Shown here piece by piece: positions 1 to 8,304 of a stretch of 64,000 bases of DNA; within the stretch, counting starts at the first letter, position 1; every line of letters begins with the position of its first letter. Under the pieces are notes generated by a model. It saw only the letters and a program-made list of their open reading frames with translations. It was not told the DNA's origin and did not search any database. The stretch is from Paenarthrobacter ilicis (GTDB lineage: Bacteria > Actinomycetota > Actinomycetes > Actinomycetales > Micrococcaceae): positions 3,906,001 through 3,970,000 of the forward strand of contig NZ_JAFBCD010000001.1 in NCBI RefSeq assembly GCF_016907545.1. Direction: 5' to 3'. A program made the translations under genes and the position numbers.

Positions 1-564
1 GAAATTCCGGCGGTCCTCGCCGGCGCGGTCCGAAACGTCGTGTTTTCCGCGGACGCAGCGGAAGCGGACGACGGCGGAGCAACCGACCGCCTTCAGCAAA
101 CCGCGCGCCTCACTTCCGCAGCCGCCGTCGGGGCAGGTTTAGCCATCGGATCGGTGCTGCCATGGGCAGTTCCGCTGTTTTTCGGTCCGCAGTTTGAGCA
201 GGCCGTGGCGGTGGCATGGGTGGTGCTGGCCGGAGTGGTGCTGGGAACTCCAGGATCCGTTGCCGGTGCAGGGTTGAGCGCGCGCGGGCGTCCCGGTCTC
301 CGGAGCTGGGGAATGGTGATCGGGGCACTGTTCAACACCGCCGTGCTCCTTGCCGCTGTTCCCGCTCTTGGTGCCTTGGGCGCAGCACTGGCCACCGTGG
401 CCGGGAGCGTCATCGCCGGGACCATGAACATCGTGTGGCTGCGGCTGAAGTTCGGGATCCGCGTGGCTGGCTTTTACGGACTCAGGCGAAGCGACCTGCA
501 ACTGGTGTTGAAGAAACTCGTTCGAACAACAAGGAAGAAGAACGTACATGCCGTTTCCATCTAG
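1..564 (+). CDS. Polysaccharide flippase (Wzx/MATE-like), C-terminal part
   Basis: The open frame runs in from the left edge, so only the last 187 residues are present. They contain several alanine/glycine/valine-rich hydrophobic helices and a basic cytoplasmic tail, as at the C-terminus of MOP-superfamily exporters that flip lipid-linked oligosaccharides across the membrane. The next gene, a glycosyltransferase, begins 17 bases before this stop, so the two are co-translated within an exopolysaccharide operon. The family call rests on helix pattern and context, with no catalytic motif to confirm it. An O-antigen polymerase is less likely, given the short loops. Confidence 0.62.
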   Translation, partial: EIPAVLAGAVRNVVFSADAAEADDGGATDRLQQTARLTSAAAVGAGLAIGSVLPWAVPLFFGPQFEQAVAVAWVVLAGVVLGTPGSVAGAGLSARGRPGLRSWGMVIGALFNTAVLLAAVPALGALGAALATVAGSVIAGTMNIVWLRLKFGIRVAGFYGLRRSDLQLVLKKLVRTTRKKNVHAVSI

Positions 565-1450
565 CCCAAGGCAGCAGCTTGCCTTGGACAGTCCCTTGCC
601 GGGATTCCCCCGGGCTGCCTGCAAAGCAGCCCTGATCGGTGCGCTGAGGCGGCGCAACCACTTTTCCCGGCAGAGCGTGAGGGGCTCCGCCCGCGCGGTG
701 GTCAGCATGACCTCCTACGGCAAGCGTTTGGACATCGTGGGGCATGCTTTGGAATCCCTGGCTGCGGGGTCGGTCCGGCCAGCCCGTTTGATCCTTTGGG
801 TGGATGAACCGGCGTTCGTTGTTTCCCGCTATCCCATGCTCCAGCGCTTGGAGCGAAGGGGGCTGGAAATCCTCCACTGCGAAGACCTGGGACCGTACAA
901 GAAGTACTACCCGTACTGTTCCGCCTACTCCCGTGACAACCTGCCCCTGGTCCTGGCCGACGACGATTTGTTGTATCCGCGGCGGTGGTTGGAAGTGCTT
1001 CTGAGGGCCTACAACTCCAGTGGCCCCGACGAGATCCCCGCCTACCGGGCCCACCGCATGCACACCTTGCCTGATGGAACACTCGGCGCCTACAACAACT
1101 GGCGCCCGGCACCTGTGGGGTCCTCCAGCCATGCCAACTTCCTGACGGGTGGAGCCGGAGTGATACTCCCTCCCCGGATGCAGGAAGCTATCCGCCAAGC
1201 AGGCACGGCCTTCCGGGAACTGGCACCGCGCGCGGATGATATTTGGTTGAATGCCCTGGCCATCCGTTCCGGCGTCCAGCGCCGCGTCATCAACGCCGAA
1301 GGGCAGCACCTCACCCTCTACCCACGCTCGCAAGGCGATGCCCTGCATAACCACAACGTGGGACAGGGACACAACGACGTCCAGTTGGCCGCCGTCTTTG
1401 GGCCGGCTGAGATCGCAGCCGTGGCTGCAGAAATGGCAGGCCGTCCATGA
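548..1450 (+). CDS. Glycosyltransferase, family 2-like (GT-A fold)
   Basis: The 300-residue cytoplasmic protein has a DDD triplet at residues 138-140 after a hydrophobic strand, matching the metal/nucleotide-sugar-binding DxD motif of GT-A transferases. The sequence VSMTSYGKR at 52-60 and the stretch LGPYKKYYP near 114-122 recall a group of polysaccharide-locus transferases. It overlaps the flippase by 17 bases at its start and the next glycosyltransferase by an ATGA at its end, so it sits in a tight operon. It probably adds one sugar to the lipid-linked repeat unit; donor and linkage cannot be read from sequence. Confidence 0.75.
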   Translation: MPFPSSPRQQLALDSPLPGFPRAACKAALIGALRRRNHFSRQSVRGSARAVVSMTSYGKRLDIVGHALESLAAGSVRPARLILWVDEPAFVVSRYPMLQRLERRGLEILHCEDLGPYKKYYPYCSAYSRDNLPLVLADDDLLYPRRWLEVLLRAYNSSGPDEIPAYRAHRMHTLPDGTLGAYNNWRPAPVGSSSHANFLTGGAGVILPPRMQEAIRQAGTAFRELAPRADDIWLNALAIRSGVQRRVINAEGQHLTLYPRSQGDALHNHNVGQGHNDVQLAAVFGPAEIAAVAAEMAGRP

Positions 1451-2724
1451 TGCGCCCGGACACCCCCCACCCTTCCAACCACACCGTGCTGGTTCATCCG
1501 TTCGGGAACGAGAATGTGCGGCAAACCCTGTCCGCCCTCAGTGAGCATCAGCTTCTGGCGTCCTTCGTGACGTCCATCGGGTGGACCCGGCCCGGATCCC
1601 TGGCACGCTTTCGGGCGGCAAGATCACTGATTGACCGCCGGTTGTTTCCCATGGTGGAGGACAAGGACCTGCACGTAGCACCCGCCAGGGAGCTTGTCCG
1701 GAACGTCCTCCTGCGGGCGCAGCCTGCCCCGGTGAGGCGGCTTGGCGCAGCTTCCGGACCACTGTCTGCCCACTGGGTTGCCCACAAGGTGGAGACCCAG
1801 GCGATCAAAACCCTTCTCAGCGCCGACGGGCCACGGAGCGTTTATGGGTATTCGACGTTCGCCGCCAGGGTTTTTGAAGCGGCGCGGCCCCTCGGCATGG
1901 AAACAGTTTTGGAGGTACCCCACGTGCACTGGGCTACCACCAGGTACTGGGCAGAAAGACTGGTGGACCGGGAACCCGGCTGGGCGGTGACGGCCCGGCA
2001 GGATCTTGTCTCCAGTGCCATCCATTCGCTGGAATCACGTGAACTGGATGCGGCAACCCGGCTCATCTCGCCCTCAGCACAGGTCACGGAGAGCCTCCGG
2101 GCGGTGGGGGTGAACGGCCACATCACGGAAATTCCCTATGGCTGCCCGGACGTCGCTGATGGACAGGAACCCCTTCGGTGGGATGGCAAGGGGCCTTTGA
2201 AGGTCCTCTTCGTGGGACGCATCGTTGGGATGAAAGGCATCGCGGACGTGGTGTCGGCTGCCAAAGCCATGGGGAGCTCCGCCACGTTCACCGCAATAGG
2301 CATGCTCCCTGGAGAAACGTTCCCGGCGCTGGAGGACATGCTGGGAGTGGTGGATTACCGCGGGACCATGGCGCGGAGCCGGATTCTCCAGGAAATGCGC
2401 AACCACCACGTACTCGTCCTGCCAAGTTTGGTGGAGGGCCGTTCCCTTGCGGCGCTTGAGGGACTGAGCCAGGGTCTGCCTGAAATCGTCACTGTGGGCA
2501 GCGGCGTGGATGATCTTGTCCGGCAAGGTGCCGGGGAGGTTGTGGACAGGTTCGCCCCCGGGCAGATTGTTGCCGGGCTCCAGCGGTTCATTGATGAGCC
2601 GGGGTTGGTGGAGGAACGGAGCATCAGGGCGTTGGAGTTGGCCCGCGATTCCGGGTGGGGGCCCTTCCGTACGGGGATCGCCGGATTCCTGACCTCGATT
2701 GGAGGTGACACGCATGAGCAATGA
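1447..2724 (+). CDS. Glycosyltransferase, family 4-like (GT-B fold)
   Basis: The 425-residue protein has the two-domain GT-B layout. The second domain starts near residue 255 with a KVLFVGRIVGMKG-type strand typical of GT4 retaining transferases. Near residues 325-345 a sequence around EGRSLAALE supplies the E-x7-E motif that contacts the donor nucleotide sugar. It starts in an ATGA overlap with the previous gene and its end overlaps the next start, so translation is coupled. Its role is assembly of the exopolysaccharide repeat unit at the inner membrane face; the sugar is unknown. Confidence 0.8.
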   Translation: MMRPDTPHPSNHTVLVHPFGNENVRQTLSALSEHQLLASFVTSIGWTRPGSLARFRAARSLIDRRLFPMVEDKDLHVAPARELVRNVLLRAQPAPVRRLGAASGPLSAHWVAHKVETQAIKTLLSADGPRSVYGYSTFAARVFEAARPLGMETVLEVPHVHWATTRYWAERLVDREPGWAVTARQDLVSSAIHSLESRELDAATRLISPSAQVTESLRAVGVNGHITEIPYGCPDVADGQEPLRWDGKGPLKVLFVGRIVGMKGIADVVSAAKAMGSSATFTAIGMLPGETFPALEDMLGVVDYRGTMARSRILQEMRNHHVLVLPSLVEGRSLAALEGLSQGLPEIVTVGSGVDDLVRQGAGEVVDRFAPGQIVAGLQRFIDEPGLVEERSIRALELARDSGWGPFRTGIAGFLTSIGGDTHEQ

Positions 2725-3778
2725 ACCGTTGAAGATCGCCCTGTTTGCCCATGTGTTCTACCCCAGTGTGGGCGGAGTGGAGATTACCTCGGACATCCTG
2801 GCCAGGGGGTTCATGGACCGGCATGGAGCCCGCGTTGTGGTGGTCACCAACACAGCCGCCCCTGACCCGGAGCGGCTGTTCCCCTATCCCGTCATCCGCC
2901 GGCCATCACCATGGCAACTGGTGAAGCTGATCCGGGGTGCCGACGTCGTATTTCACAACAACCCGGCCATCTCCCTGTGGTGGCCTTTGGCGCTGGTCCG
3001 CAAGCCGTGGCTGGTGACGCTGCGGATGTGGATCACCATGCCCGGCCAGAAGCTCAGCGGCCTGGAGCGGATCAAGTACGCCGCCAAGTACTGGATCATC
3101 GGGCGCGCGGATGTGATCGCAGCCAACAGCAAGGTCCTTGCGGACCATGTCCGCCAGGAGGTGGAGGTGATTCCCAACAGCTACCGGGACAAACTTTTCA
3201 CGCTCCTGCCGGGTGTGGAACGCGATCCGGTGGGTGTGGTCTACCTGGGGCGGCTCAGCCATGACAAGGGAGTGGACCTCCTGATCCAGGCAGCCGCCCG
3301 CTTGGTCCAGGAGGTGGACGGCTTCAGCCTGACGATAGTGGGCGACGGCGCCGAGCGGGCCGCGCTGGAACGGCTCGCTGAAGACAGCGGGCTGGGTGGG
3401 GCAGTCACGTTCCTTGGTTCCTTGGGACCCGAGGAATCCAACCGTGTCCTCAACCGGAATTCCCTGGTGGTCATCCCCAGCCGCATGCCCGAGCCGTTCG
3501 GGACCGTGGCCGTGGAGGCCGCGGCAGCGGGCTGCGTGGTTGTCTATGCAAACCACGGCGGACTTCCGGACGCGGCGGGTGCCCAAGCCGTGGGGTTCAC
3601 TCCTTTGGACAGTGAAGACCTGCACCGTCAGCTCAGTGCGTTACTGCGGGAACCCGAGGACGTCCAGGTTAGGCGCGAGGCCGCGGCGGTTCACGCCGAA
3701 CGGCACCGGGAAAGCATCATGGTGGACCGCTACTTCGCCGCCGTGAAGCGGACTTTGCAGGAGGCCGAACGTGGCTGA
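2714..3778 (+). CDS. Glycosyltransferase, family 4 (GT-B fold)
   Basis: The 354-residue protein opens with a strand and glycine-rich loop (FYPSVGGVE), the acceptor-side start of GT4 enzymes. Its C-terminal domain carries VVYLGRLSHDKGVDLL and an E-x7-E motif at EPFGTVAVE. I chose the ATG at 2714 over an upstream TTG at 2699 because a GGAGG ribosome-binding site at 2701-2705 lies eight bases ahead of it. It overlaps its neighbours at both ends. It is a retaining transferase of the same exopolysaccharide operon; specificity is unknown. Confidence 0.85.
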   Translation: MSNEPLKIALFAHVFYPSVGGVEITSDILARGFMDRHGARVVVVTNTAAPDPERLFPYPVIRRPSPWQLVKLIRGADVVFHNNPAISLWWPLALVRKPWLVTLRMWITMPGQKLSGLERIKYAAKYWIIGRADVIAANSKVLADHVRQEVEVIPNSYRDKLFTLLPGVERDPVGVVYLGRLSHDKGVDLLIQAAARLVQEVDGFSLTIVGDGAERAALERLAEDSGLGGAVTFLGSLGPEESNRVLNRNSLVVIPSRMPEPFGTVAVEAAAAGCVVVYANHGGLPDAAGAQAVGFTPLDSEDLHRQLSALLREPEDVQVRREAAAVHAERHRESIMVDRYFAAVKRTLQEAERG

Positions 3779-4994
3779 TGGCGGTGGTGTAAAGGTGAAC
3801 GGCGAGCCCCTGACAGGAGTGCCCTTGAAGATTGTCCAGGTTGTCACGTTGGTCAGCCCGGACGGAGCCTACGGCGGGCCCGTCCGGGTGGCACAGAACC
3901 AGGCGCAGGAACTCGCCGCCCGCGGGCACAAGGTGCAGGTGTTTGCAGGCATGCGGGGCCGGGTTGATCCGTCATATTTCGGTCCTGGCGTGGCAACCCG
4001 CCTCTTCCGGGCTGTGCGCGTGCTGCCGAAAACCGGCTTCGCGGGTATGGCGGCACCGTCCATGCTGAGGCAGCTCTGGCGGGCTCTGAAGGAGGCCGAC
4101 GTAGTGCACCTGCACCTGGCCAGGGACTTGGTGATGCTCCCCGCAGCCGTGCTCTGCCTGCTCCGCGGCGTTCCGGTGGTGGTCCAATCCCACGGGATGA
4201 TCGATGAATCGGACAGCAAACTCGCCGCACTCCTGGACAAGGCCATCACCATCCGTGTTCTGCGGGCCGCTCACCGCTGCTTCTGGTTGACCCCTGAGGA
4301 GCGCAACTCCCTCCAGAACCTGATGGGCGGCGATGACGGAGCACTGGAGCAGCTGGTCAATGGCGTCCCGGCCTCCCGGTACCGGGCGGAGGCCCCCGGC
4401 GACTCCGTTGAGTTCCTGTACCTCGCACGGCTGCAGAAGCGGAAGCGGCCAACCGTGTTGGTGGAGGCTGCGGCCCGGCTGGCCTCCGTGAGCCAGCGGG
4501 GTTTCGGGGTGGCGTTTGTTGGACCGGATGAGGGTGAAGAAGCAGAAGTACGACGCCGGATCCAGGGTTCCGGGGCCGCTCACCGCATGCGTGTGGAGGG
4601 TCCGCTGCACCCCCACCGCACGGTGGACAGGATGCGGCGCGCTTCAGTGCTTGTTCTGCCCTCCGTCCATGAACCGTTTCCCATGAGCGTGTTGGAGGCC
4701 ATGTCCGTGGGCCTGCCGGTGGTGGTGACGGACAGCTGCGGCCTTGCACCGTTCATTGAGTCCGCCGGTGCCGGCCTGGTGTGTGATTCCTCTGTGGAGA
4801 GTCTCAGTGCTTCCCTGCTGCGGTTCCTGGAGGAGCCCGGCCTCTGGGAATCCACGGCTGCGGCGGCACTGAACCTCGCGCAGCAGACCTTTTCCATGGG
4901 ACGCGTGGCGGAGCAGTTGGAAGGGGTTTATGGCTCGGTTTCCGGGACACAAACTCCGTCCCCGGCTACGGACATCGCCCCTGGCCACCACTGA
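3771..4994 (+). CDS. Glycosyltransferase, family 4 (GT-B fold)
   Basis: The 407-residue protein begins at a GTG that overlaps the previous stop. A second in-frame GTG at 3795 is a possible alternative. After a short leader comes the KIVQVVTLVSPDGAYGGP segment common to GT4 N-terminal domains. The C-terminal domain has an E-x7-E motif in HEPFPMSVLEAMSVGLPVVV near residues 302-321. It is the last of four consecutive transferases, which suggests a repeat unit of at least four sugars including the one placed by the sugar transferase at 8305-9789. Donor and acceptor are unassigned. Confidence 0.83.
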   Translation: MADGGGVKVNGEPLTGVPLKIVQVVTLVSPDGAYGGPVRVAQNQAQELAARGHKVQVFAGMRGRVDPSYFGPGVATRLFRAVRVLPKTGFAGMAAPSMLRQLWRALKEADVVHLHLARDLVMLPAAVLCLLRGVPVVVQSHGMIDESDSKLAALLDKAITIRVLRAAHRCFWLTPEERNSLQNLMGGDDGALEQLVNGVPASRYRAEAPGDSVEFLYLARLQKRKRPTVLVEAAARLASVSQRGFGVAFVGPDEGEEAEVRRRIQGSGAAHRMRVEGPLHPHRTVDRMRRASVLVLPSVHEPFPMSVLEAMSVGLPVVVTDSCGLAPFIESAGAGLVCDSSVESLSASLLRFLEEPGLWESTAAAALNLAQQTFSMGRVAEQLEGVYGSVSGTQTPSPATDIAPGHH

Positions 4995-5070
4995 GGACGG
5001 GACGGGCCCGGACACTGATCCGGCCGTGCCGTCCCGTAGGCCACCAACGTCCGCCGGATGCGAGAAACAG

Positions 5071-5110
5071 GTAGAAGCACAGTGAAGCAGGTAGAAGCGC
5101 AGTGAAGCAG
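5071..5110 (+). repeat. 20-bp tandem duplication over a start site
   Basis: Bases 5071-5090 and 5091-5110 are the same 20-base unit with one difference (a at 5079, g at 5099). The unit carries a GTG start codon, so the start context of the PqqD-like gene occurs twice. The upstream copy opens an eight-codon frame (GTG at 5082, TGA at 5103-5105) whose stop overlaps the downstream GTG at 5102. Confidence 0.85.
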
Positions 5111-5407
5111 TTCTGGTACAAGGCGCCGGCCATAGCGGAGGCGCCGGGACGGGGGGAAACGCGGGTGGCCCTCCTCAATCTGCAGGGAGGTTCTCCGTTG
5201 GTTCTTCTGGGCTCGGGCGCCGTCATCTGGGATCTTATCGACGGTTCCAAGACCCAGGCCGACCTCTTCCACGAGCTTTCCGCACTGTTTCCAGGTGTTG
5301 AACCGCAGGCCATGGAGGAGCACCTGGGCAATTTCCTGGGTGAGCTCTCCCGGCACCGCCTGGCAGTGGCCAGGCCGGCGCCCGCTGCGTCCCGGGACGC
5401 TACGTAG
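5102..5407 (+). CDS. PqqD-like (RiPP recognition element-type) protein
   Basis: The 101-residue protein has the PqqD-family pattern: a beta-rich N-terminal half, a GSGAVIWDLIDGSKTQADL segment at about 38-56, then a helix rich in leucine and acidic residues. PqqD-like domains bind leader peptides of ribosomally made, modified peptides, but stand-alone forms also occur in polysaccharide loci with HprK-like proteins. Here it sits between the glycosyltransferases and the tyrosine autokinase, and a second PqqD-like segment lies in the HprK-like protein at 12528-13799. I chose the GTG at 5102; the ribosome-binding site is weak and lies within the duplicated 20-mer. No precursor peptide gene is obvious nearby. 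Confidence 0.68.
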   Translation: MKQFWYKAPAIAEAPGRGETRVALLNLQGGSPLVLLGSGAVIWDLIDGSKTQADLFHELSALFPGVEPQAMEEHLGNFLGELSRHRLAVARPAPAASRDAT

Positions 5408-5508
5408 AGAAGTGCACAAAGGATCCTCAGTGCTGACGGACTTTAAGGAAACTGGCACTACAAGTCGTGTAACAGTACGCACCTTGCCGCATCGAGAGGA
5501 TCACACAA

Positions 5509-7080
5509 TTGCTGCAGGACGAAGAACCTCGCGGGATGTCAGGGAATGACCTCCTTTCCGCAGTCCGCTCACATTGGATCGGGATCCTGGCCATCACCGT
5601 AGTGTCCATCGGCGGATCCTTGGGCTGGTACGCCCTCCAACCCAAGGTGTATGCGGCTGAGTCAACCGGGATAGTGGTGGCCACCGGCGCCGAGAATCTC
5701 GGCCTTTCCCTGGCAGGCGATACCTTGGCCAAGTCGAAAGCCAAGAGCTACCAGTCGGTGGGTGAATCCATTAAAGTGGCTGACCGCGTTGTGGAGAAGC
5801 TCTCCCTGAAAGCATCAGCCCAGGACCTCGCGGGAACCATCACCCTCAGCGTCCCGCTGGATTCAGTGGAGATACGGATCAGCGCGCGGTCCTCCGATCC
5901 GCAAACCGCCCAGGATGTCGCCAACGCCTGGGTGGACGCGCTGGCGGCCCAGGTCTACGAGCTTGACAAGGAAAACGCCGGGTCAGCCTCGGAACCGGTC
6001 ACCAAAATTGTCCCGCTGGCCAAAGCCGGCCTCCCCTCCGCCCCGGTGTCCCCGCTGCTCACAGCCACCTTGGGCATTGGCCTGGCAGCGGGCCTGCTCC
6101 TCGGCCTGGGCTACGCGCTGGCGCGCAACCACTTTGACCGCCGGATCCGCGCCGCGGCCGAAATTGAGCGACTGTTTGGCCTCGCAGTGGTGGGCACGCT
6201 GCCCACCGACAAGCGGCTGAGTGAGAAGTCCAGCGTCCTGGAGGATACTGCCGGGTCCAGCAAAGTTCCCGGCGGCCACGCCATGGCCGAGGCCCTCCGT
6301 GAGCTCCGCACCAACCTGACCTTCATCGACGTCGACAATCCACCCCGCATCCTGCTGATCACCAGCTCGCTTCCTTCCGAGGGGAAAAGCACGGTGACCA
6401 GCAACCTCGCCGCCACCATCGCCGCATCCGGCAGGGACGTCATTGTGGTGGACGCTGATCTGCGCCGGCCAACCGTGCACAAGGTGTTCGGCCTTATCCC
6501 GGACGTTGGTGTCACCGATGTCCTCACCGGACGGGCCACCATTGATGATGTGCTCCAGGTGTGGGGACCCAATCCCCGGCTCAGCCTGCTGACGGCGGGC
6601 CGCATCCCTCCCAACCCGTCGGAGTTGCTGGGCTCGCGGGCCATGGGGCAGCTGCTCAAGGACCTTTCCCAACGGGCCATCGTCCTCATTGATGCGCCGC
6701 CCCTCCTACCGGTCACGGACGCTGCGGTGTTGTCGCGGGTGGCAGATGGAACCTTGGTGGTAGCCAGGGCGCACAAAACAACCCGGGACACGTTGTTCCG
6801 GGCGCTGAGCAACCTCACCCGGGTCCGGGGACGGGTCCTGGGTGTCATCCTCAACTGCGTCGCCACCAAGGGACAAGCAGGCCACAATTATGGGTACTAC
6901 GGGGACTACGGAAGCGTCACTGACACGCATGAGCCGGCCGTGGCAGCCCCACAGGTTCCAAGCAGGCAGATTTCGGCAATATCGGCCACGGATGCCGCTG
7001 CGACAGCCCAGACCTGGAGGCCACCCGGCCACGGCAAAGGCCGACGTTCCGCCCCCGGCCGTTCCCCGTCTGCCGGCTAA
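5509..7080 (+). CDS. Polysaccharide biosynthesis tyrosine autokinase (Wzc/CapAB-like)
   Basis: The 523-residue protein has a chain-length-determinant (Wzz) N-terminal part with membrane helices near 24-42 and 183-204 around a periplasmic loop. A cytoplasmic BY-kinase domain follows: Walker A SSLPSEGKST at 287-296, Walker A' VIVVDADLRRP at 311-321, and Walker B VLIDAPPLLPVTD further on. A tyrosine cluster (NYGYYGDYG) near 460-468 is the likely autophosphorylation tail. Such kinases control chain length and export of exopolysaccharide. The TTG start at 5509 has AGAGGA nine bases upstream; ATG 5536 is the alternative. The stop overlaps that of the convergent DUF305 gene by three bases. Confidence 0.92.
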   Translation: MLQDEEPRGMSGNDLLSAVRSHWIGILAITVVSIGGSLGWYALQPKVYAAESTGIVVATGAENLGLSLAGDTLAKSKAKSYQSVGESIKVADRVVEKLSLKASAQDLAGTITLSVPLDSVEIRISARSSDPQTAQDVANAWVDALAAQVYELDKENAGSASEPVTKIVPLAKAGLPSAPVSPLLTATLGIGLAAGLLLGLGYALARNHFDRRIRAAAEIERLFGLAVVGTLPTDKRLSEKSSVLEDTAGSSKVPGGHAMAEALRELRTNLTFIDVDNPPRILLITSSLPSEGKSTVTSNLAATIAASGRDVIVVDADLRRPTVHKVFGLIPDVGVTDVLTGRATIDDVLQVWGPNPRLSLLTAGRIPPNPSELLGSRAMGQLLKDLSQRAIVLIDAPPLLPVTDAAVLSRVADGTLVVARAHKTTRDTLFRALSNLTRVRGRVLGVILNCVATKGQAGHNYGYYGDYGSVTDTHEPAVAAPQVPSRQISAISATDAAATAQTWRPPGHGKGRRSAPGRSPSAG

Positions 7081-7715
7081 AGCGCGGCCAGCAGATCCTT
7101 CATGTGCACTATCTCGGCTTCCTGGGAAGTCACGATGTCCTGACCCAGCTTGATGGCATCGGAGTTGAGGCCGTTGCTCGTTTCTGTTCTAGCCATCGTC
7201 ACGGCGCCCTGGTGGTGGGCGATCATTTGAGTGAGATACAGTTTCGCCGCTTCGGCACCTTGGGCAGCATCAAGCTTCCTGAGGTCGTCGTCGCCCATCA
7301 TTCCGTCCATGCTGTGGCCGGCGCCCATGGTGGCGGATTCATTCCAGCTTTCCAGCCAGCCTGCCATGGTCTGGATTTCCGGGGCCTGGGCAGCTTTGAT
7401 GCTGGTGGCGAGCTCCGTCACCTCCGTGGGGATGTCCTTTTTCTGCAGCACCTTTTCGCTCATGTCAACGGCCTGTTCGTGGTGCGGGATCATTGCCTGG
7501 GCAAACATGGTGTCGGCGGCGTTGTGCCCTGACTCGGCAGACGGGGTGTTACCGGGCATCATCCCCGAATTGCCGTGATCCATGCCCGGCATCGAACTGC
7601 CGGCCGTGGCGGAGCTGGAGGTGGCAGAGGGCGCAGTGCCCGTGGCGCATCCGGCCAGGGCCAGTGCTGCAGACACAACGGCTGCGGAAAGAGCAGGCAG
7701 CTTTCTATTCATCAT
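7077..7715 (-). CDS. DUF305 domain lipoprotein
   Basis: The 212-residue secreted protein starts with a lipoprotein signal (MMNRKLPALSAAVV, lipobox ALAGC) and a linker rich in Ser, Thr, Met and Gly. The DUF305 region contains two HHxxAxxM motifs, MIPHHEQAVDMS and MIAHHQGAVTMA, characteristic of this four-helix family. Family members are often linked to copper or other metal handling, but the reaction is not established. I chose the ATG at 7715 because AAGGAC precedes it, instead of an upstream GTG-type start that would bury the signal peptide. The DUF6153 gene lies 143 bases upstream on the same strand. Confidence 0.88.
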   Translation of the reverse strand: MMNRKLPALSAAVVSAALALAGCATGTAPSATSSSATAGSSMPGMDHGNSGMMPGNTPSAESGHNAADTMFAQAMIPHHEQAVDMSEKVLQKKDIPTEVTELATSIKAAQAPEIQTMAGWLESWNESATMGAGHSMDGMMGDDDLRKLDAAQGAEAAKLYLTQMIAHHQGAVTMARTETSNGLNSDAIKLGQDIVTSQEAEIVHMKDLLAAL

Positions 7716-7858
7716 GGTTTTAGGGTCCTTCAAGGTATCGGTGGGCGCGCAGGCGCCGTCTGGGAAATTTGTCATTGGTGAAGCGTCGGAACGGCCCGGA
7801 CGGGCGGTTACTCCGACCGGAGTCGGCGCTGGTCAGTTCACGGCGCGGAAACGGGCCT

Positions 7859-8251
7859 TTACGTCCGACTGGTGCCGAGATCGCCCGGCGATGGACCGAT
7901 TGCAAGAACGGCCGTGATCATGCTGGTACTGCTCAGCGTTTCCACGAAACCTGATCGGGTGCTGATCCAACTGCCGGGCAGTGGTGCGGCCAAGGTAACG
8001 GAGTTCACGGACGGGGTGCAGCCACCGGTCATGGCCTGGCTGCTGAAGCAATTGTTCGACTCCGGGCAGCCATGGCCGGGCGTTGGGTGGTGCGCGGCGC
8101 CGGCCACGGCTTCCACAGTGGGTGCGTGATGCGCGTGGCCGGTCGTCATGACGTGCATGCCGAAAATCCCGGCGATAAGTGCCAGTACGGCTCCCACGAG
8201 TCCTGCCCGACAAAGGAAGGAGGACCTGTAAATATGCTTCTGTGGGCTCAT
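7859..8251 (-). CDS. DUF6153-like membrane/secreted protein
   Basis: The 130-residue protein has one N-terminal hydrophobic segment (residues about 14-32), then a His-rich stretch (TTGHAHHAPTVE, AHHPTPGHG) and three cysteines, two in a CxxxxxC spacing. I place it in the DUF6153 family, whose members often neighbour DUF305 genes; that association is from memory and unverified. The ATG at 8251 has a strong GGGAGGAGG ribosome-binding site; a longer upstream form is less likely. With the DUF305 gene it may form a small metal-related unit embedded in the exopolysaccharide locus. Confidence 0.6.
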   Translation of the reverse strand: MSPQKHIYRSSFLCRAGLVGAVLALIAGIFGMHVMTTGHAHHAPTVEAVAGAAHHPTPGHGCPESNNCFSSQAMTGGCTPSVNSVTLAAPLPGSWISTRSGFVETLSSTSMITAVLAIGPSPGDLGTSRT

Positions 8252-8304
8252 GACGGTCCTCCTCCCTTCCACGGCGCTTTTGCACAAAAAAAGCTGCCGT
8301 GGCG

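Noticed and set aside
2074..2721. A minus-strand frame opposite the glycosyltransferases
   Set aside because: No ribosome-binding site or domain; the plus-strand transferases explain the region.
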